Assembly: GCA_007693505.1 (NCBI GenBank) | Contig: REDL01000082.1 | Coordinates: 1-64,000, forward strand | Reading direction: 5' to 3' | Origin: Desulfovibrionales bacterium | Lineage (GTDB): Bacteria; Desulfobacterota; Desulfovibrionia; Desulfovibrionales; Desulfonatronaceae | Length of the DNA: 64,000 nt | Program-made: the position numbers and the translations under genes | Notes under the pieces: generated by a model | What the model saw: the letters and a program-made list of their open reading frames with translations, nothing else | Databases searched by the model: none | Told to the model about the DNA's origin: nothing | Shown here: positions 49,202 to 58,102 of the stretch, one piece after another | Layout: the number at the start of each line of letters is the position of its first letter | How positions within the stretch are numbered: position 1 is the first letter of the stretch

Positions 49202-52200
49202 ATGGGTAAAGGTGAAGAAGCCGAAGTGCTGCACGCCGCGCAGCGCTTCATTCAAGAAAATGTCCCGGAGTACATCGCCTCGGGAGCGCAGGCGCTCATT
49301 GCGGCCGAAGGCGATTATAAAGTCTCCTTGAAAAAATTCGATGACCACTGGGATGTCTCCGGCCAATTCCAAACGGATGATTTCCAGGTCTACAATGCTG
49401 AACTGGGAATCAACCTCAAGGACCCCAACGCCAATTTTTTCTGCAATTGCCCGGACTCGTTTTCCGGTGTTTGCCGGCATGTGGCCGCCACGGCCCTGCA
49501 TCTTGTATCCTCTTTGCAAAGCGACAATCAAGAGGACATGCCCAAACCGCGGACCGAGTGGCGCAAGACGTTTCGGCAATTCTTCGCCATGGAAGTGGAG
49601 GCGGAAGCCGGCAAGCAGTACTTCATCGTACGCTTCTATCCGGAGCCCAAACGCCTGCAGGTAGCCTTTTTCCGGGCCAGGCAAAACAAATCGGGCATTT
49701 CCCAGGTTACCGTCCCAATCACCTTGGAACAACTGGTCCGCAACCCGGAATGGTCCGAACTTTCACCGGAATTGCCCCAGATCGCCGAGCGTATCGGGCA
49801 GCATCTGGAATATTTCGGGCACCGGGTCGACATTCCCCAGGGGTTGCTGACCTGGTTTCTGTGGGGCATCAAAAACGAATACTACCTGCGCTGGGAGGAC
49901 ACGGATCAACCGGTGCGCGTGGAAAGCAAAACATTGCGCCTGCAGATTCGGCCCAAGCTCTCCGAGGACGGCCTGAATTTCGACTTGCTGCTCGGCCGGG
50001 AAGGCAAAACCCCTTTTTCCATCACCGGACAAGAACTCTTTTTTTACGGACAATTTCCACTCTGGGTCTGCTGGCGACGACAGTTCCTGCCGGTCCAGAC
50101 CGGCCTGGATCCGCAACTGGTCCAGAACCTTGTGGAGGTTCAGCCCATTGTCCCCCACGGGGACATTGCTGAATTCCTGGACAGAGTCTGGACCAAGATT
50201 CCTGCATCCGACTTGATCGGACAGGAAGACTTTCTGGAACGGATGCAGCCGATTTTTGTTCCAGCCACCTACGATCCAAAACTCTTCCTGGACGAGGAAG
50301 GCAGCTTCCTCACCCTGCAAATCCAGAATACCTACACTACGGAACATGGTGAAATCACTCTGGACGCCCCCAACCCAGACTTGCAGACCGGCAGCTACCA
50401 GCATGGCGGCAAGGCGTACCTGCTCCGCCGGGACCAGGAAAAAGAAGCGACTCTGATCAGCAAGCTGACATCACTGAATTTCCAGGCCCGCAGCCCGGAA
50501 ACCTGGTTTTTGGAGCCAGAGGAGGCCATCACTTTCCTCCTGGATGCCTATCCGGAAATGATTCAGGAATACCGAGTGTTTGGAGAGCAAAGCCTGAGCC
50601 GCTACAAAGTCCGTTTGGCAGATCCCGAAGTCATCGCTATTTTAGAGACCCAGGAGGACAAGGCCGAAGACAAGTGGTTCAACCTGGACATCTCCGTGGA
50701 CTACGAAGGTGAGCGGGTGCCCATTGAAAAAATCTGGAAAGCCTGGACCCAGGGCAAGCGCTATGTCCAGCTCAAGGACGGATCCTACACGCGTCTTCCC
50801 GAGTCCTGGCTGAAAACTCTCGGGCACCGCCTGGAAAGCCTGGGTATTGATCCGGAAAAGCCGCTTAAGCGCAAGTTCAAACAATTCGAGGCTCCGGTCC
50901 TGGATAAAATCCTGGAGGACCTCCCGGAAACCTCTACGGATGATTTCTGGCAGGATCTGCGGTTGAAGATCCACGACTTCGAATCCGTGGAGCAAATCGA
51001 GGCCCCCAAAGGGCTGCAGGCTGACTTGCGCCCCTACCAGCTCCAGGGATTGAGCTACCTGAACTTCTTGCGCAAGTATGGCTTCGGAGGAATTCTGGCG
51101 GACGAGATGGGGCTGGGCAAGACTGTTCAGACCCTGGCCTTTATCCAGCATATGATCAGTAAAAAACACGAGGGACCGAACCTGATCGTCGTTCCCACAT
51201 CCGTGCTGCCCAACTGGGACCGGGAGGCCCAGAAGTTCCTTCCCAACCTTCGCCGGTTGCTGATCTACGGCATCAACCGTGAACCGCTATTCAAGCAGAT
51301 TCCGGAATCCGACCTGGTGATCACCACGTATGCACTGTTGCGCCGCGACATGGACGAGTTGATGAAGCACGAATTCAACAGCATCATCCTGGACGAGGCC
51401 CAAAACATCAAGAATCCGAACACCATCACCGCCCGGTCCGTGCGTCGACTGAACGCCCGATTCCGGCTCTGTCTGTCGGGTACGCCCATCGAGAACAACC
51501 TTCTGGAACTGTGGTCGCTGTTCGAATTTCTGATGCCCGGTTTTCTTGGCTCCCAGCATGCCTTTCACAGTGGCTTTGTCCGGCCGATCAAGGACGGGGA
51601 TGAGGAGTCCCTGGAGCAACTCAGGCTGCGGGTCAAGCCCTTTATCCTGCGCCGCAAAAAGGCCGATGTGGCCAAAGACCTGCCGCCCAAGGTGGAGAAC
51701 GTCTACTACTGCGCATTGGAAGACGAACAAATGGAACTGTATGCGGCCGTGGCCAAAAAACTCAAGGACCAGGTGCTCAGAAACATCGACGAGCAGGGCA
51801 TGGCCAAGAGCCAAATGTCCATCCTGGACGCCCTGCTCAAGCTGCGCCAGATCTGCTGCCATCCGCGTTTATTGCGCCTGGACATGCCCGGCGTGAGCAC
51901 GAATATCAGCTCCGGCAAATTCGAGGCCTTCAAGGACCTGACTACAGGCATCGTGGAAGACGGCCACAAGGTCCTGGTCTTCTCCCAGTTCGTACAGATG
52001 TTGCACCTGATCCGCGGATGGCTGCAAACCACGAACATCCCCTTCACCTATCTGGACGGGTCCAGCAAGGACCGTTTTGAACAGGTGGACAAATTCAACA
52101 ACGACGAATCCATTCGCCTGTTCCTGATCTCGCTCAAGGCCGGCGGCACGGGCTTGAACCTGACCTCCGCGGACTATGTCATCCACTATGACCCCTGGTG

Positions 52201-52417
52201 GAACCCGGCCGTGGAAAGCCAGGCCATTGACCGCACCCACCGCATTGGCCAGACCAAGCAGGTCTTTGCCTACAAGATGATCTGCGAGAACACGGTGGAG
52301 GAAAAAATCCTCAAGCTGCAGGACCAGAAACGCAACGTGGCCGAATCCATCATCCCCGGACAGGACGTCTGGAAGAACATTACCCGCAACGATCTGGAGA
52401 TGCTTTTGGACGTGTAG
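49202..52417 (+). CDS. SWIM-zinc-finger SNF2/Rad54-family helicase
   Basis: 1071 residues. A SWIM zinc finger (C81-x-C83, C91-x-H93 in FFCNCPDSFSGVCRHVAA) is followed by a long middle region typical of bacterial SNF2 proteins. The ATPase follows: Walker A DEMGLGKT at 634-641, DEAQ at 731-734, SGTPIENNLLELWSL. The second lobe has LVFSQFVQML, SLKAGGTGLNLTSADYVIHY, DPWWNPAVESQAIDRTHRIG. It is a double-stranded-DNA translocase remodelling protein-DNA or RNA polymerase complexes; HepA/RapA-like roles are possible but RapA itself lacks SWIM. A GGAGGAG lies upstream of the ATG. It reads alone, converging with the next gene. Confidence 0.92.
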   Translation: MGKGEEAEVLHAAQRFIQENVPEYIASGAQALIAAEGDYKVSLKKFDDHWDVSGQFQTDDFQVYNAELGINLKDPNANFFCNCPDSFSGVCRHVAATALHLVSSLQSDNQEDMPKPRTEWRKTFRQFFAMEVEAEAGKQYFIVRFYPEPKRLQVAFFRARQNKSGISQVTVPITLEQLVRNPEWSELSPELPQIAERIGQHLEYFGHRVDIPQGLLTWFLWGIKNEYYLRWEDTDQPVRVESKTLRLQIRPKLSEDGLNFDLLLGREGKTPFSITGQELFFYGQFPLWVCWRRQFLPVQTGLDPQLVQNLVEVQPIVPHGDIAEFLDRVWTKIPASDLIGQEDFLERMQPIFVPATYDPKLFLDEEGSFLTLQIQNTYTTEHGEITLDAPNPDLQTGSYQHGGKAYLLRRDQEKEATLISKLTSLNFQARSPETWFLEPEEAITFLLDAYPEMIQEYRVFGEQSLSRYKVRLADPEVIAILETQEDKAEDKWFNLDISVDYEGERVPIEKIWKAWTQGKRYVQLKDGSYTRLPESWLKTLGHRLESLGIDPEKPLKRKFKQFEAPVLDKILEDLPETSTDDFWQDLRLKIHDFESVEQIEAPKGLQADLRPYQLQGLSYLNFLRKYGFGGILADEMGLGKTVQTLAFIQHMISKKHEGPNLIVVPTSVLPNWDREAQKFLPNLRRLLIYGINREPLFKQIPESDLVITTYALLRRDMDELMKHEFNSIILDEAQNIKNPNTITARSVRRLNARFRLCLSGTPIENNLLELWSLFEFLMPGFLGSQHAFHSGFVRPIKDGDEESLEQLRLRVKPFILRRKKADVAKDLPPKVENVYYCALEDEQMELYAAVAKKLKDQVLRNIDEQGMAKSQMSILDALLKLRQICCHPRLLRLDMPGVSTNISSGKFEAFKDLTTGIVEDGHKVLVFSQFVQMLHLIRGWLQTTNIPFTYLDGSSKDRFEQVDKFNNDESIRLFLISLKAGGTGLNLTSADYVIHYDPWWNPAVESQAIDRTHRIGQTKQVFAYKMICENTVEEKILKLQDQKRNVAESIIPGQDVWKNITRNDLEMLLDV

Positions 52418-52515
52418 TGGCTCACGGCATCTCTCCGTTGGGGCGGCACAGTGCAGCAAAACGGGCTGGCCAAGCGAAGTGCAAGAACCAGTCGTGCAGG
52501 GATGATTTCGAGATA

Positions 52516-53619
52516 TCAGGCCGAAGAGGAGGCAAGGCGCAACGCCGCGGCCAGTTCCTGGCAATGCGCCTCCAGCCGGGGCAGGATGGTTTCCAGTTCG
52601 GGCCGGGAGAACAGGGACAACAACGACTCATGTCCTTCCCAGAGATCCTCCGCGGAAAAAGACGGGAGCAGGTAGGCCAAGTCCCCCAGGCCACCTGCCT
52701 CCGTTCCATGCCCACCAACACCGGCATAAAATCCGTGCATCCCGGCTTGCATCAATGCCTGATCCAGCCAGACCCACTCCCCGACACCCTCCACCCGATC
52801 CAGGCGCATCCGCAGGGCAAGGTCCAAGACAAAGGCCAGCATCGCGGACAACGGATTATCCGTCTCGATCAGCTGGCTGTGCTTACGGACTGTGGTCAGC
52901 CGGACCGTCACTCCCTTTTCATCCCAGCGAACGATAAAATCCCCGGCTGCGTGGCTCCAGGGGTGAACGCAGGCCCCGGTGGCCGGATCGAGGCAAAGGG
53001 TCAAAATCCGACCAGCCTGGAAAAACACCTCTCGGACTTGCTCGGTCCCCAGCCGCCTAACTCCCTGCTCGTAGTCCCAGAGCGAGAACCCGCCGTCCTC
53101 GGCGACATGAAACTCGTGATACCCCGTAAACCAGGGAACAATCAGGAAGGTCACCGCCTCGTCGTCCCGAAAAGCCAGGGGGCGAGGAAGTAAAGCCTCG
53201 CTCAAGGTTTGTCCCAGACTGTCCAGAACCAAAGCCTCCCGGTGCAAGGCCTTCCGCCCTCGCGGCGAAATCGCAGTCAGCACTGCGAACCTGGGTCTGA
53301 AGTCTTCCCTGCTGTCATTATCCCAAAACAGCTCCAGACTCGCAGGATGGTACAGCGCACCATGCTTTTCCGCACGGATCACCATTTTGTCCGGAAGGGT
53401 CGAACGCTCAAGACTCCCGGCCAACATCCGCGGCACTGCCTGGTCATCGCGTGCAAGCATCAGGGTGATGGCCGCGAAATAATCGCCATACGTCGTGCCC
53501 TGGTCGCATCCATCCAGTGGAAGCCGCAGTCCCTCTTCCGTTACCGGCAGATCTCCGGAGGGCGTAGCTACGCGACAAACCAGGTGTGGTACTTCTTGCA
53601 GATGATTCGCCGTGGTCAT
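52516..53619 (-). CDS. unknown protein, possible kinase/phosphotransferase fold
   Basis: 367 residues, soluble. I do not recognise the family. Features: HREALVLDSLGQTLSEALLP with PRPLAF, then VTFLIVPWFTGYHEFHVAED, and ACVHPWSHAAGDFIVRWDEK. The layout (Glu in an early helix, a hinge-like strand, then His...GDF) is reminiscent of aminoglycoside-phosphotransferase-like kinases, where His and Asp form the catalytic loop, but a glycine-rich loop is not seen. It overlaps mscS by four bases (ATGA), so the two are co-translated, and the MscS-YkgJ-unknown order may be one envelope-stress unit. No confident function. Confidence 0.7.
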   Translation of the reverse strand: MTTANHLQEVPHLVCRVATPSGDLPVTEEGLRLPLDGCDQGTTYGDYFAAITLMLARDDQAVPRMLAGSLERSTLPDKMVIRAEKHGALYHPASLELFWDNDSREDFRPRFAVLTAISPRGRKALHREALVLDSLGQTLSEALLPRPLAFRDDEAVTFLIVPWFTGYHEFHVAEDGGFSLWDYEQGVRRLGTEQVREVFFQAGRILTLCLDPATGACVHPWSHAAGDFIVRWDEKGVTVRLTTVRKHSQLIETDNPLSAMLAFVLDLALRMRLDRVEGVGEWVWLDQALMQAGMHGFYAGVGGHGTEAGGLGDLAYLLPSFSAEDLWEGHESLLSLFSRPELETILPRLEAHCQELAAALRLASSSA

Positions 53620-54701
53620 TTCGGTTCTCCGGTTTCCACCTCGGCCCGGACCCTGGGCAGAGCCTGGGGGTACTCACGCTGGAGAAACTCCATCAGTTTC
53701 TCGCGAACATGACAGCGCAGGTCCCAGGCTGTTCCCGCGTCTTCAGCGCTCATCAGGGCGCGCAACTCCACGGTGCGCTCCCGGGCATCGGTAACCTGCA
53801 GCCCGGCCACCCGACCGTCCCAGCCAGGACTGTCGTCCAGAATCCGTTGCAATTCGCGGCGCAGTTCTTGAACCGGCACGGTGTAATCCACATACAGAAA
53901 CACCGTGCCCAAAATATCCGCGGAACTCCGTGTCCAGTTCTGGAAAGGCCGTTCCATGAAATAGGTGATGGGCACGATCAGCCGACGCTGGTCCCAGATT
54001 TGGACCACCACGTAGGTCAGGGTGATTTCCTCAATTCGCCCCCACTCCCCTTCCACGATAACCACGTCGTCCAGACGGATGGGTTGAGTCAGGGCCACCT
54101 GGATTCCGGCGAACAGGGTGGAGATGCTGCGCTGGGCCGCGAAACCGGCGATGATGCCGATCACCCCGGCCGAAGCCAGCAGGCTGACCCCGATTTGCCG
54201 CACGTTATCCAGAGTCATCAGCATGGAAGAGACAGCGATCACAGAAATGACGAAAATCAAGATCCGCCGCAAAATTCCCAACTGCGTGTGCATCTTGCGG
54301 GCTCGCAGATTGTCTCGGATGTTGATCTGAAACCGGCGCAGCACCAGTTCCTGAAGCAGGGACGTGAAACGGATCAAGGACCAGGCAACGGCCATGATGA
54401 AGGCCATGCTCAAGAAGTGTCGAAAGGTCTCCAGCAGTTCCTCGGGCATGACCAGGGCCGGCGCGACCACCGACATGATCAGCAGCGGAAAGAGCAGCCG
54501 GGAAGGCGCGGCCAAGTGCCGAGGAATCAGGGCCAGCACCCTGTCCGATTGATCAGGGGCGGTCCGGCGCAAGACGTGAAAGAGCAACGCGTGCAGCATC
54601 AACCCTATCGTCAAGGCCACGATGATCACGGTTGCTGATACTCCCAGGCCCCACCAGTCGATTTCCCAAAAATCGTTCATCAATTCCTGAAATTCCTGCA
54701 T
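53616..54701 (-). CDS. MscS-family mechanosensitive channel
   Basis: About 361 residues. There are four or five membrane helices. The pore-lining region is LLASAGVIGIIAGFAAQRSI, followed by STLFAGIQVALTQPIRLDDV, VIVEGEWGRIEEITLTYVVV and VPITYFMERPFQNWTRSS, the beta domain of MscS proteins. It opens on membrane tension to release solutes on osmotic downshock, in line with the BCCT osmolyte importer in this window. The frame opens at a TTG at 54731; the ATG at 54701 lies just after the upstream stop and is preferred, with AGGGGA 12 bases before it. Confidence 0.9.
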   Translation of the reverse strand: MQEFQELMNDFWEIDWWGLGVSATVIIVALTIGLMLHALLFHVLRRTAPDQSDRVLALIPRHLAAPSRLLFPLLIMSVVAPALVMPEELLETFRHFLSMAFIMAVAWSLIRFTSLLQELVLRRFQINIRDNLRARKMHTQLGILRRILIFVISVIAVSSMLMTLDNVRQIGVSLLASAGVIGIIAGFAAQRSISTLFAGIQVALTQPIRLDDVVIVEGEWGRIEEITLTYVVVQIWDQRRLIVPITYFMERPFQNWTRSSADILGTVFLYVDYTVPVQELRRELQRILDDSPGWDGRVAGLQVTDARERTVELRALMSAEDAGTAWDLRCHVREKLMEFLQREYPQALPRVRAEVETGEPK

Positions 54702-54708
54702 GCTGTTT

Positions 54709-55389
54709 TCAATCCCCTGGTCCGCCGACAAATCTTATATCATTTGAACTTGGTTGCTGCGCACTGAACTGACGCATTTTTTTGGCCAGCTCTTTCCAAC
54801 TGCACTGCTGCAGCACCCGAACTTGTCGGTGGATATGGTTTTCCTTGATTGCGATATCCTTGTCCGTTTCATCCACAATACCGTAAAATGGCAACATGAC
54901 CCGAAACGCCATATTCTTGAATGGTTCCGATGGAGTGAGCACGTCTTCACGTCGGCTGTAGAACGGATCTTCGTCCTCGGCGCAGGGTATATCGAACACG
55001 TTGAATTGCCGACAGGCCATGGGACGCAAAGCGTGCACCGCGCAGGTATCGTTGACCAGAAAAGGGCAGGGATCACCCTGCTCAAAGTGCTCCAGCTGCG
55101 AGATCAGCACCTGCCGCGTTACTCCGGCCACCTGTTCGGTACAGTACCAGGCCATTCCGGCCATTTCCAACGGGTAGACCGGAACCGCGGCGTGGATTCG
55201 GCAGCAGTTGGCGCAACCCTTGCTGCAGGCCACATTTCGCCCCCTGGTTTCGGCCTCTTTGGCGATCTCGCGCTCGATACCCTGGTCAACGATGGAGTAT
55301 GCATCCAAAAGCAAGGCCAGCCAAGTTAGTCTGGCTTCGTCTTCAGGGAAACTGAGTCGTTTTTCAGGGTAGACATGTTGCACATCCAT
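54709..55389 (-). CDS. YkgJ-type Cys-cluster protein (zinc/iron-chelating domain)
   Basis: 226 residues. The family Cys pattern is complete: CSKGCANCCRIHAAVPVYPL, then CPFLVNDTCAVHALRPMACR and a later Cys in FDIPCAED. YkgJ (CxxCxxxxCC) proteins are thought to bind Zn or an iron-sulfur centre; their role is unknown. The gene ends seven bases before the mscS start, so an operon is likely. Confidence 0.85.
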   Translation of the reverse strand: MDVQHVYPEKRLSFPEDEARLTWLALLLDAYSIVDQGIEREIAKEAETRGRNVACSKGCANCCRIHAAVPVYPLEMAGMAWYCTEQVAGVTRQVLISQLEHFEQGDPCPFLVNDTCAVHALRPMACRQFNVFDIPCAEDEDPFYSRREDVLTPSEPFKNMAFRVMLPFYGIVDETDKDIAIKENHIHRQVRVLQQCSWKELAKKMRQFSAQQPSSNDIRFVGGPGD

Positions 55390-55539
55390 TCTTTTCTCCG
55401 GTTATTACTGGTTTATACTGCTTCCGTATTTCATCTCCAAAATGCGCTTCAGAATCTATTTCCATGAATTCGCACCGCAGGGAATCCGTAAACATGACGG
55501 TGACATTTTTTTCTCTGGCTTACGATCGGTAAAGAGTGC

Positions 55540-56001
55540 TCACCCAGCTGAAGTGAACGGGTGGAGTCTGTCTGTTGATTCAGCATGTTTGCTCGAAAGA
55601 ATATAGCTATTGATACCTTCCTGGGGCGAGTAACGAGCCACGAGAGAGTCCAGCAGCTTGTTCGCGAGGCACCCACCCAATGCCTCAAACGTCTTGACCT
55701 GTAGCAGGTGCAAATGATCGGTCTGCAGATAATGATCCAAAGGGCCTCGGACTCCCGGATATTCAATCACCACTTGGAACCCATCGCCATGGATTTGAAA
55801 ACGGGCGGTGATGTCCGCATTGTACTTGGATGTCTTGATGGTGCTCAGGGCATAAAGAAAAACTTCTTCAACAGCCAATTGCAACTGATTGGCATCCGCG
55901 AACAAGGTGTTTCGCACCCGGCAAATGGCCTTGACGCCGGCGGCTACGACCCCGGCCATCTCCCGAAGCGGGGCCACCGTCACACGAACTAGCTCTACCA
56001 T
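55540..56001 (-). CDS. anti-sigma-factor-like ATP-binding protein (HATPase_c type)
   Basis: 153 residues. It opens VRVTVAPLREMAGVVAAGVK, then FADANQLQLAVEEVFLYALS, resembling the N-box helix of RsbW/SpoIIAB kinases, though the key Asn looks replaced. FQVVIEYPG and GGCLANKLLDSL may form the G-box. It could be a serine kinase of a partner-switching system or a degenerate relative. No antagonist (STAS) gene is adjacent. It lies 22 bases after the protease gene on the same strand. Confidence 0.5.
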   Translation of the reverse strand: MVELVRVTVAPLREMAGVVAAGVKAICRVRNTLFADANQLQLAVEEVFLYALSTIKTSKYNADITARFQIHGDGFQVVIEYPGVRGPLDHYLQTDHLHLLQVKTFEALGGCLANKLLDSLVARYSPQEGINSYILSSKHAESTDRLHPFTSAG

Positions 56002-56023
56002 GGTCGTTGCTCAACCCCCTCAT

Positions 56024-57049
56024 TCAGCGTAAATCCACCGCAGTTTCGGGCGAGCTGGGCCGTTTTCCTCCCAAACGCCGCCAGACCACCCAAGCCGCCG
56101 CAAAACCCATGAGGATCAGCCAGTCGCCACCAAAACCCCGGCTCGAAGCCACGGTGCATCCTCCGCCGCCTCCGTCTCCTCCGCAATCGCCAACTCCGGA
56201 AATCCCCTTGACCCAGCCGCAATAATTGGCCATCCGGACGTAAACCCCATAAATTCCCGGAGTCCCGCACTGCAACCCCCAGCTTGTCACTCCGGCCAGG
56301 AAGGCATTTCCTTCCCCGTCCCGAACAATCATTGGACCACCCGAGTCCCCCTGACAGGTATCTCGGGTACCGTCACCCGGCCCAGCACCGATCATGTTGT
56401 CCGAAATGACGAAAAACGGGGGCGGATAGGCCAAAATCAGGGCAACTTGACTGACTATGGGAAATTGCGCCTCTTGGAGCACATTGGGAAAGCCTCTTCC
56501 CGGCCCCAGTGAACCCCATCCCGCCACCCAGGAGGGCACACCGGGACTGGCCAAACCCGCCGGATCCCCTGGAGGAACCAGCGGCAATGCGCCCCACGTC
56601 GTTCCCGCAACCGGCTGCCTGGCTAACTGCAGCAAGGCCAGGTCGGATTCATTTGTATTGGGATTGTATTGGGGGTGAACCACTATCTGAGCAACAGGTA
56701 TCCGGTCGCCTCCGTCCCCGCGCAGGTCGGTCCGGCCGCTGAGTATGTGCAGGTCCGCTGGGGCATAGGCCAACGCGCCACTTCGGTCCGTTACGCAATG
56801 CGCCGCGGTGACGACCCACTCTCCGGAAAGCAGCGTTCCTCCGCAAAACTGGGCCTGAAAAGGATCGTCCACGCCGGCATGCAAAAGGGCCACGATCCAC
56901 GGCCAATTCCGGATATCCGTTGCCTGACCGCCGAGAATTTTCTCAACGGCGAATCCATTTTCAAGCTGACCGCTCCACGCCCAGCCAGGGACGAACAGTG
57001 ACGTTCCCAACAGTACCATCAAGGCCATCGTGGTCCAAAGCTTCCTCAT
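56024..57049 (-). CDS. secreted trypsin-like serine protease with a GGGGGC C-terminal sorting tail
   Basis: About 341 residues. A signal peptide (LWTTMALMVLLGTSLFVPGW) leads to a chymotrypsin-fold S1 domain: ILGGQATDIRNWPWIVALLH, VVTAAHC with the active His, NESDLALLQL with Asp, DTCQGDSGGPMIV with Ser. So the catalytic triad is complete, and Asp six residues before the Ser suggests trypsin-like specificity. The end is unusual: GDCGGDGGGGGCTVASS, then a hydrophobic segment (DWLILMGFAAAWVVW) and a basic tail RRLGGKR. That is the layout of Gly-rich/Cys CTERM sorting signals (JDVT-, Synerg- or MYXO-CTERM like), which anchor proteases to the surface. The ATG at 57049 has AAGGA seven bases before it. 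Confidence 0.88.
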   Translation of the reverse strand: MRKLWTTMALMVLLGTSLFVPGWAWSGQLENGFAVEKILGGQATDIRNWPWIVALLHAGVDDPFQAQFCGGTLLSGEWVVTAAHCVTDRSGALAYAPADLHILSGRTDLRGDGGDRIPVAQIVVHPQYNPNTNESDLALLQLARQPVAGTTWGALPLVPPGDPAGLASPGVPSWVAGWGSLGPGRGFPNVLQEAQFPIVSQVALILAYPPPFFVISDNMIGAGPGDGTRDTCQGDSGGPMIVRDGEGNAFLAGVTSWGLQCGTPGIYGVYVRMANYCGWVKGISGVGDCGGDGGGGGCTVASSRGFGGDWLILMGFAAAWVVWRRLGGKRPSSPETAVDLR

Positions 57050-57256
57050 GCGTCCATCCTTTTGGTTGACCATGTGCCCATGTAGAGCAGATTACTTGGT
57101 TTTTTTCCGCAAAAAAAAGAAAAAATCTTACCCCCCGGAATTGTTGGGCATAGCCCGAACAGCCGTCAGTGACAACCCTATTGAACACCACGTGCAAAAA
57201 GCATACGTTATTTTTTTACGAGCTGACCACGAACATTCTTTCCAGGAGTTCCAACC

Positions 57257-58102
57257 ATGTGGGATTATACCGACAAGGTGCGCGACCATTTTCTCAACCC
57301 CCGGAACGCGGGTCCAATGGAGGATCCCACGGTGGTGGGCGAGGTGGGCAGTCTAGCCTGCGGCGACGCGCTGAAACTTTTTTTGAAAATTGACAATTCC
57401 GGACGCATCACCGACGCGACATTCCAGACCTTCGGTTGCGCCAGCGCCATAGCCTCCAGTTCCGTGCTCACCGAACTGCTCAAGGGCAAAACCGTGGACG
57501 AAGCGGCAGCCATCACCAACAAGGAAATCGCCGCGGAGCTGGGTGGCCTGCCCCGCGAAAAAATGCACTGCTCGGTCATGGGTCAGGAGGCCCTGGAGTC
57601 AGCCCTGAAACGCTACCGCGGCGAACTGGAGCCCTTGGCCAAACCTGAAGGCGAAATTGTCTGCAAATGTTTTGGAGTGACCGACGTACAGATTCGTCGG
57701 GCCATTACCGAAAACGGCCTGACTACCGTAGAGGAGATCACCGACTACACCAAGGCTGGTGGCGGCTGCGGCGAGTGCGTCCTGGACCTGGAGCGCATTC
57801 TGGCCGAAACCCGGGGAACGGAGCCGGCCAAACCAAAGCCCGCCGTACCCCAACGCAAGCTGACCAACCTCCAACGGATGCAGTTGGTGACCAAGGTTAT
57901 CGACGAGGAGATCCGCCCCAGTCTGAAGAAGGATCGCGGAGATATCGAGCTGCTGGATATCGAAGGCCCCAGGGTACTGGTCTCCATGCGTGGAGCCTGC
58001 TCCGGCTGCCCCTCCAGCCAATTGACCATCAAGGAACTGGTCCAACGCCGACTCCGCGATGCCGTGGACCCGGAGATCATCGTGGAGGAGGTGCGCTCAT
58101 GA
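57257..58102 (+). CDS. nifU: iron-sulfur cluster scaffold NifU
   Basis: 281 residues with the three NifU parts. IscU-like N-terminus: YTDKVRDHFLNPRNAGPMED, LACGDALKLFLKI, TFGCASAIASSS, HCSVMGQEAL with three Cys. Central ferredoxin-like [2Fe-2S] domain: IVCKCFGVTD and GGGCGECVLDL. Nfu C-terminus: MRGACSGCPSSQLTIKELVQ with the CxxC. It assembles and delivers clusters with sulfur from NifS. AGGAG precedes the start. No nitrogenase gene is near, so it probably serves as the general Fe-S system, as in many strict anaerobes. The stop overlaps nifS. Confidence 0.96.
   Translation: MWDYTDKVRDHFLNPRNAGPMEDPTVVGEVGSLACGDALKLFLKIDNSGRITDATFQTFGCASAIASSSVLTELLKGKTVDEAAAITNKEIAAELGGLPREKMHCSVMGQEALESALKRYRGELEPLAKPEGEIVCKCFGVTDVQIRRAITENGLTTVEEITDYTKAGGGCGECVLDLERILAETRGTEPAKPKPAVPQRKLTNLQRMQLVTKVIDEEIRPSLKKDRGDIELLDIEGPRVLVSMRGACSGCPSSQLTIKELVQRRLRDAVDPEIIVEEVRS

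Noticed and set aside
57184-57215. Possible promoter TTGAAC...TACGTT upstream of nifU
   Set aside because: The -10 box matches only three of six positions; not distinguishable from chance.
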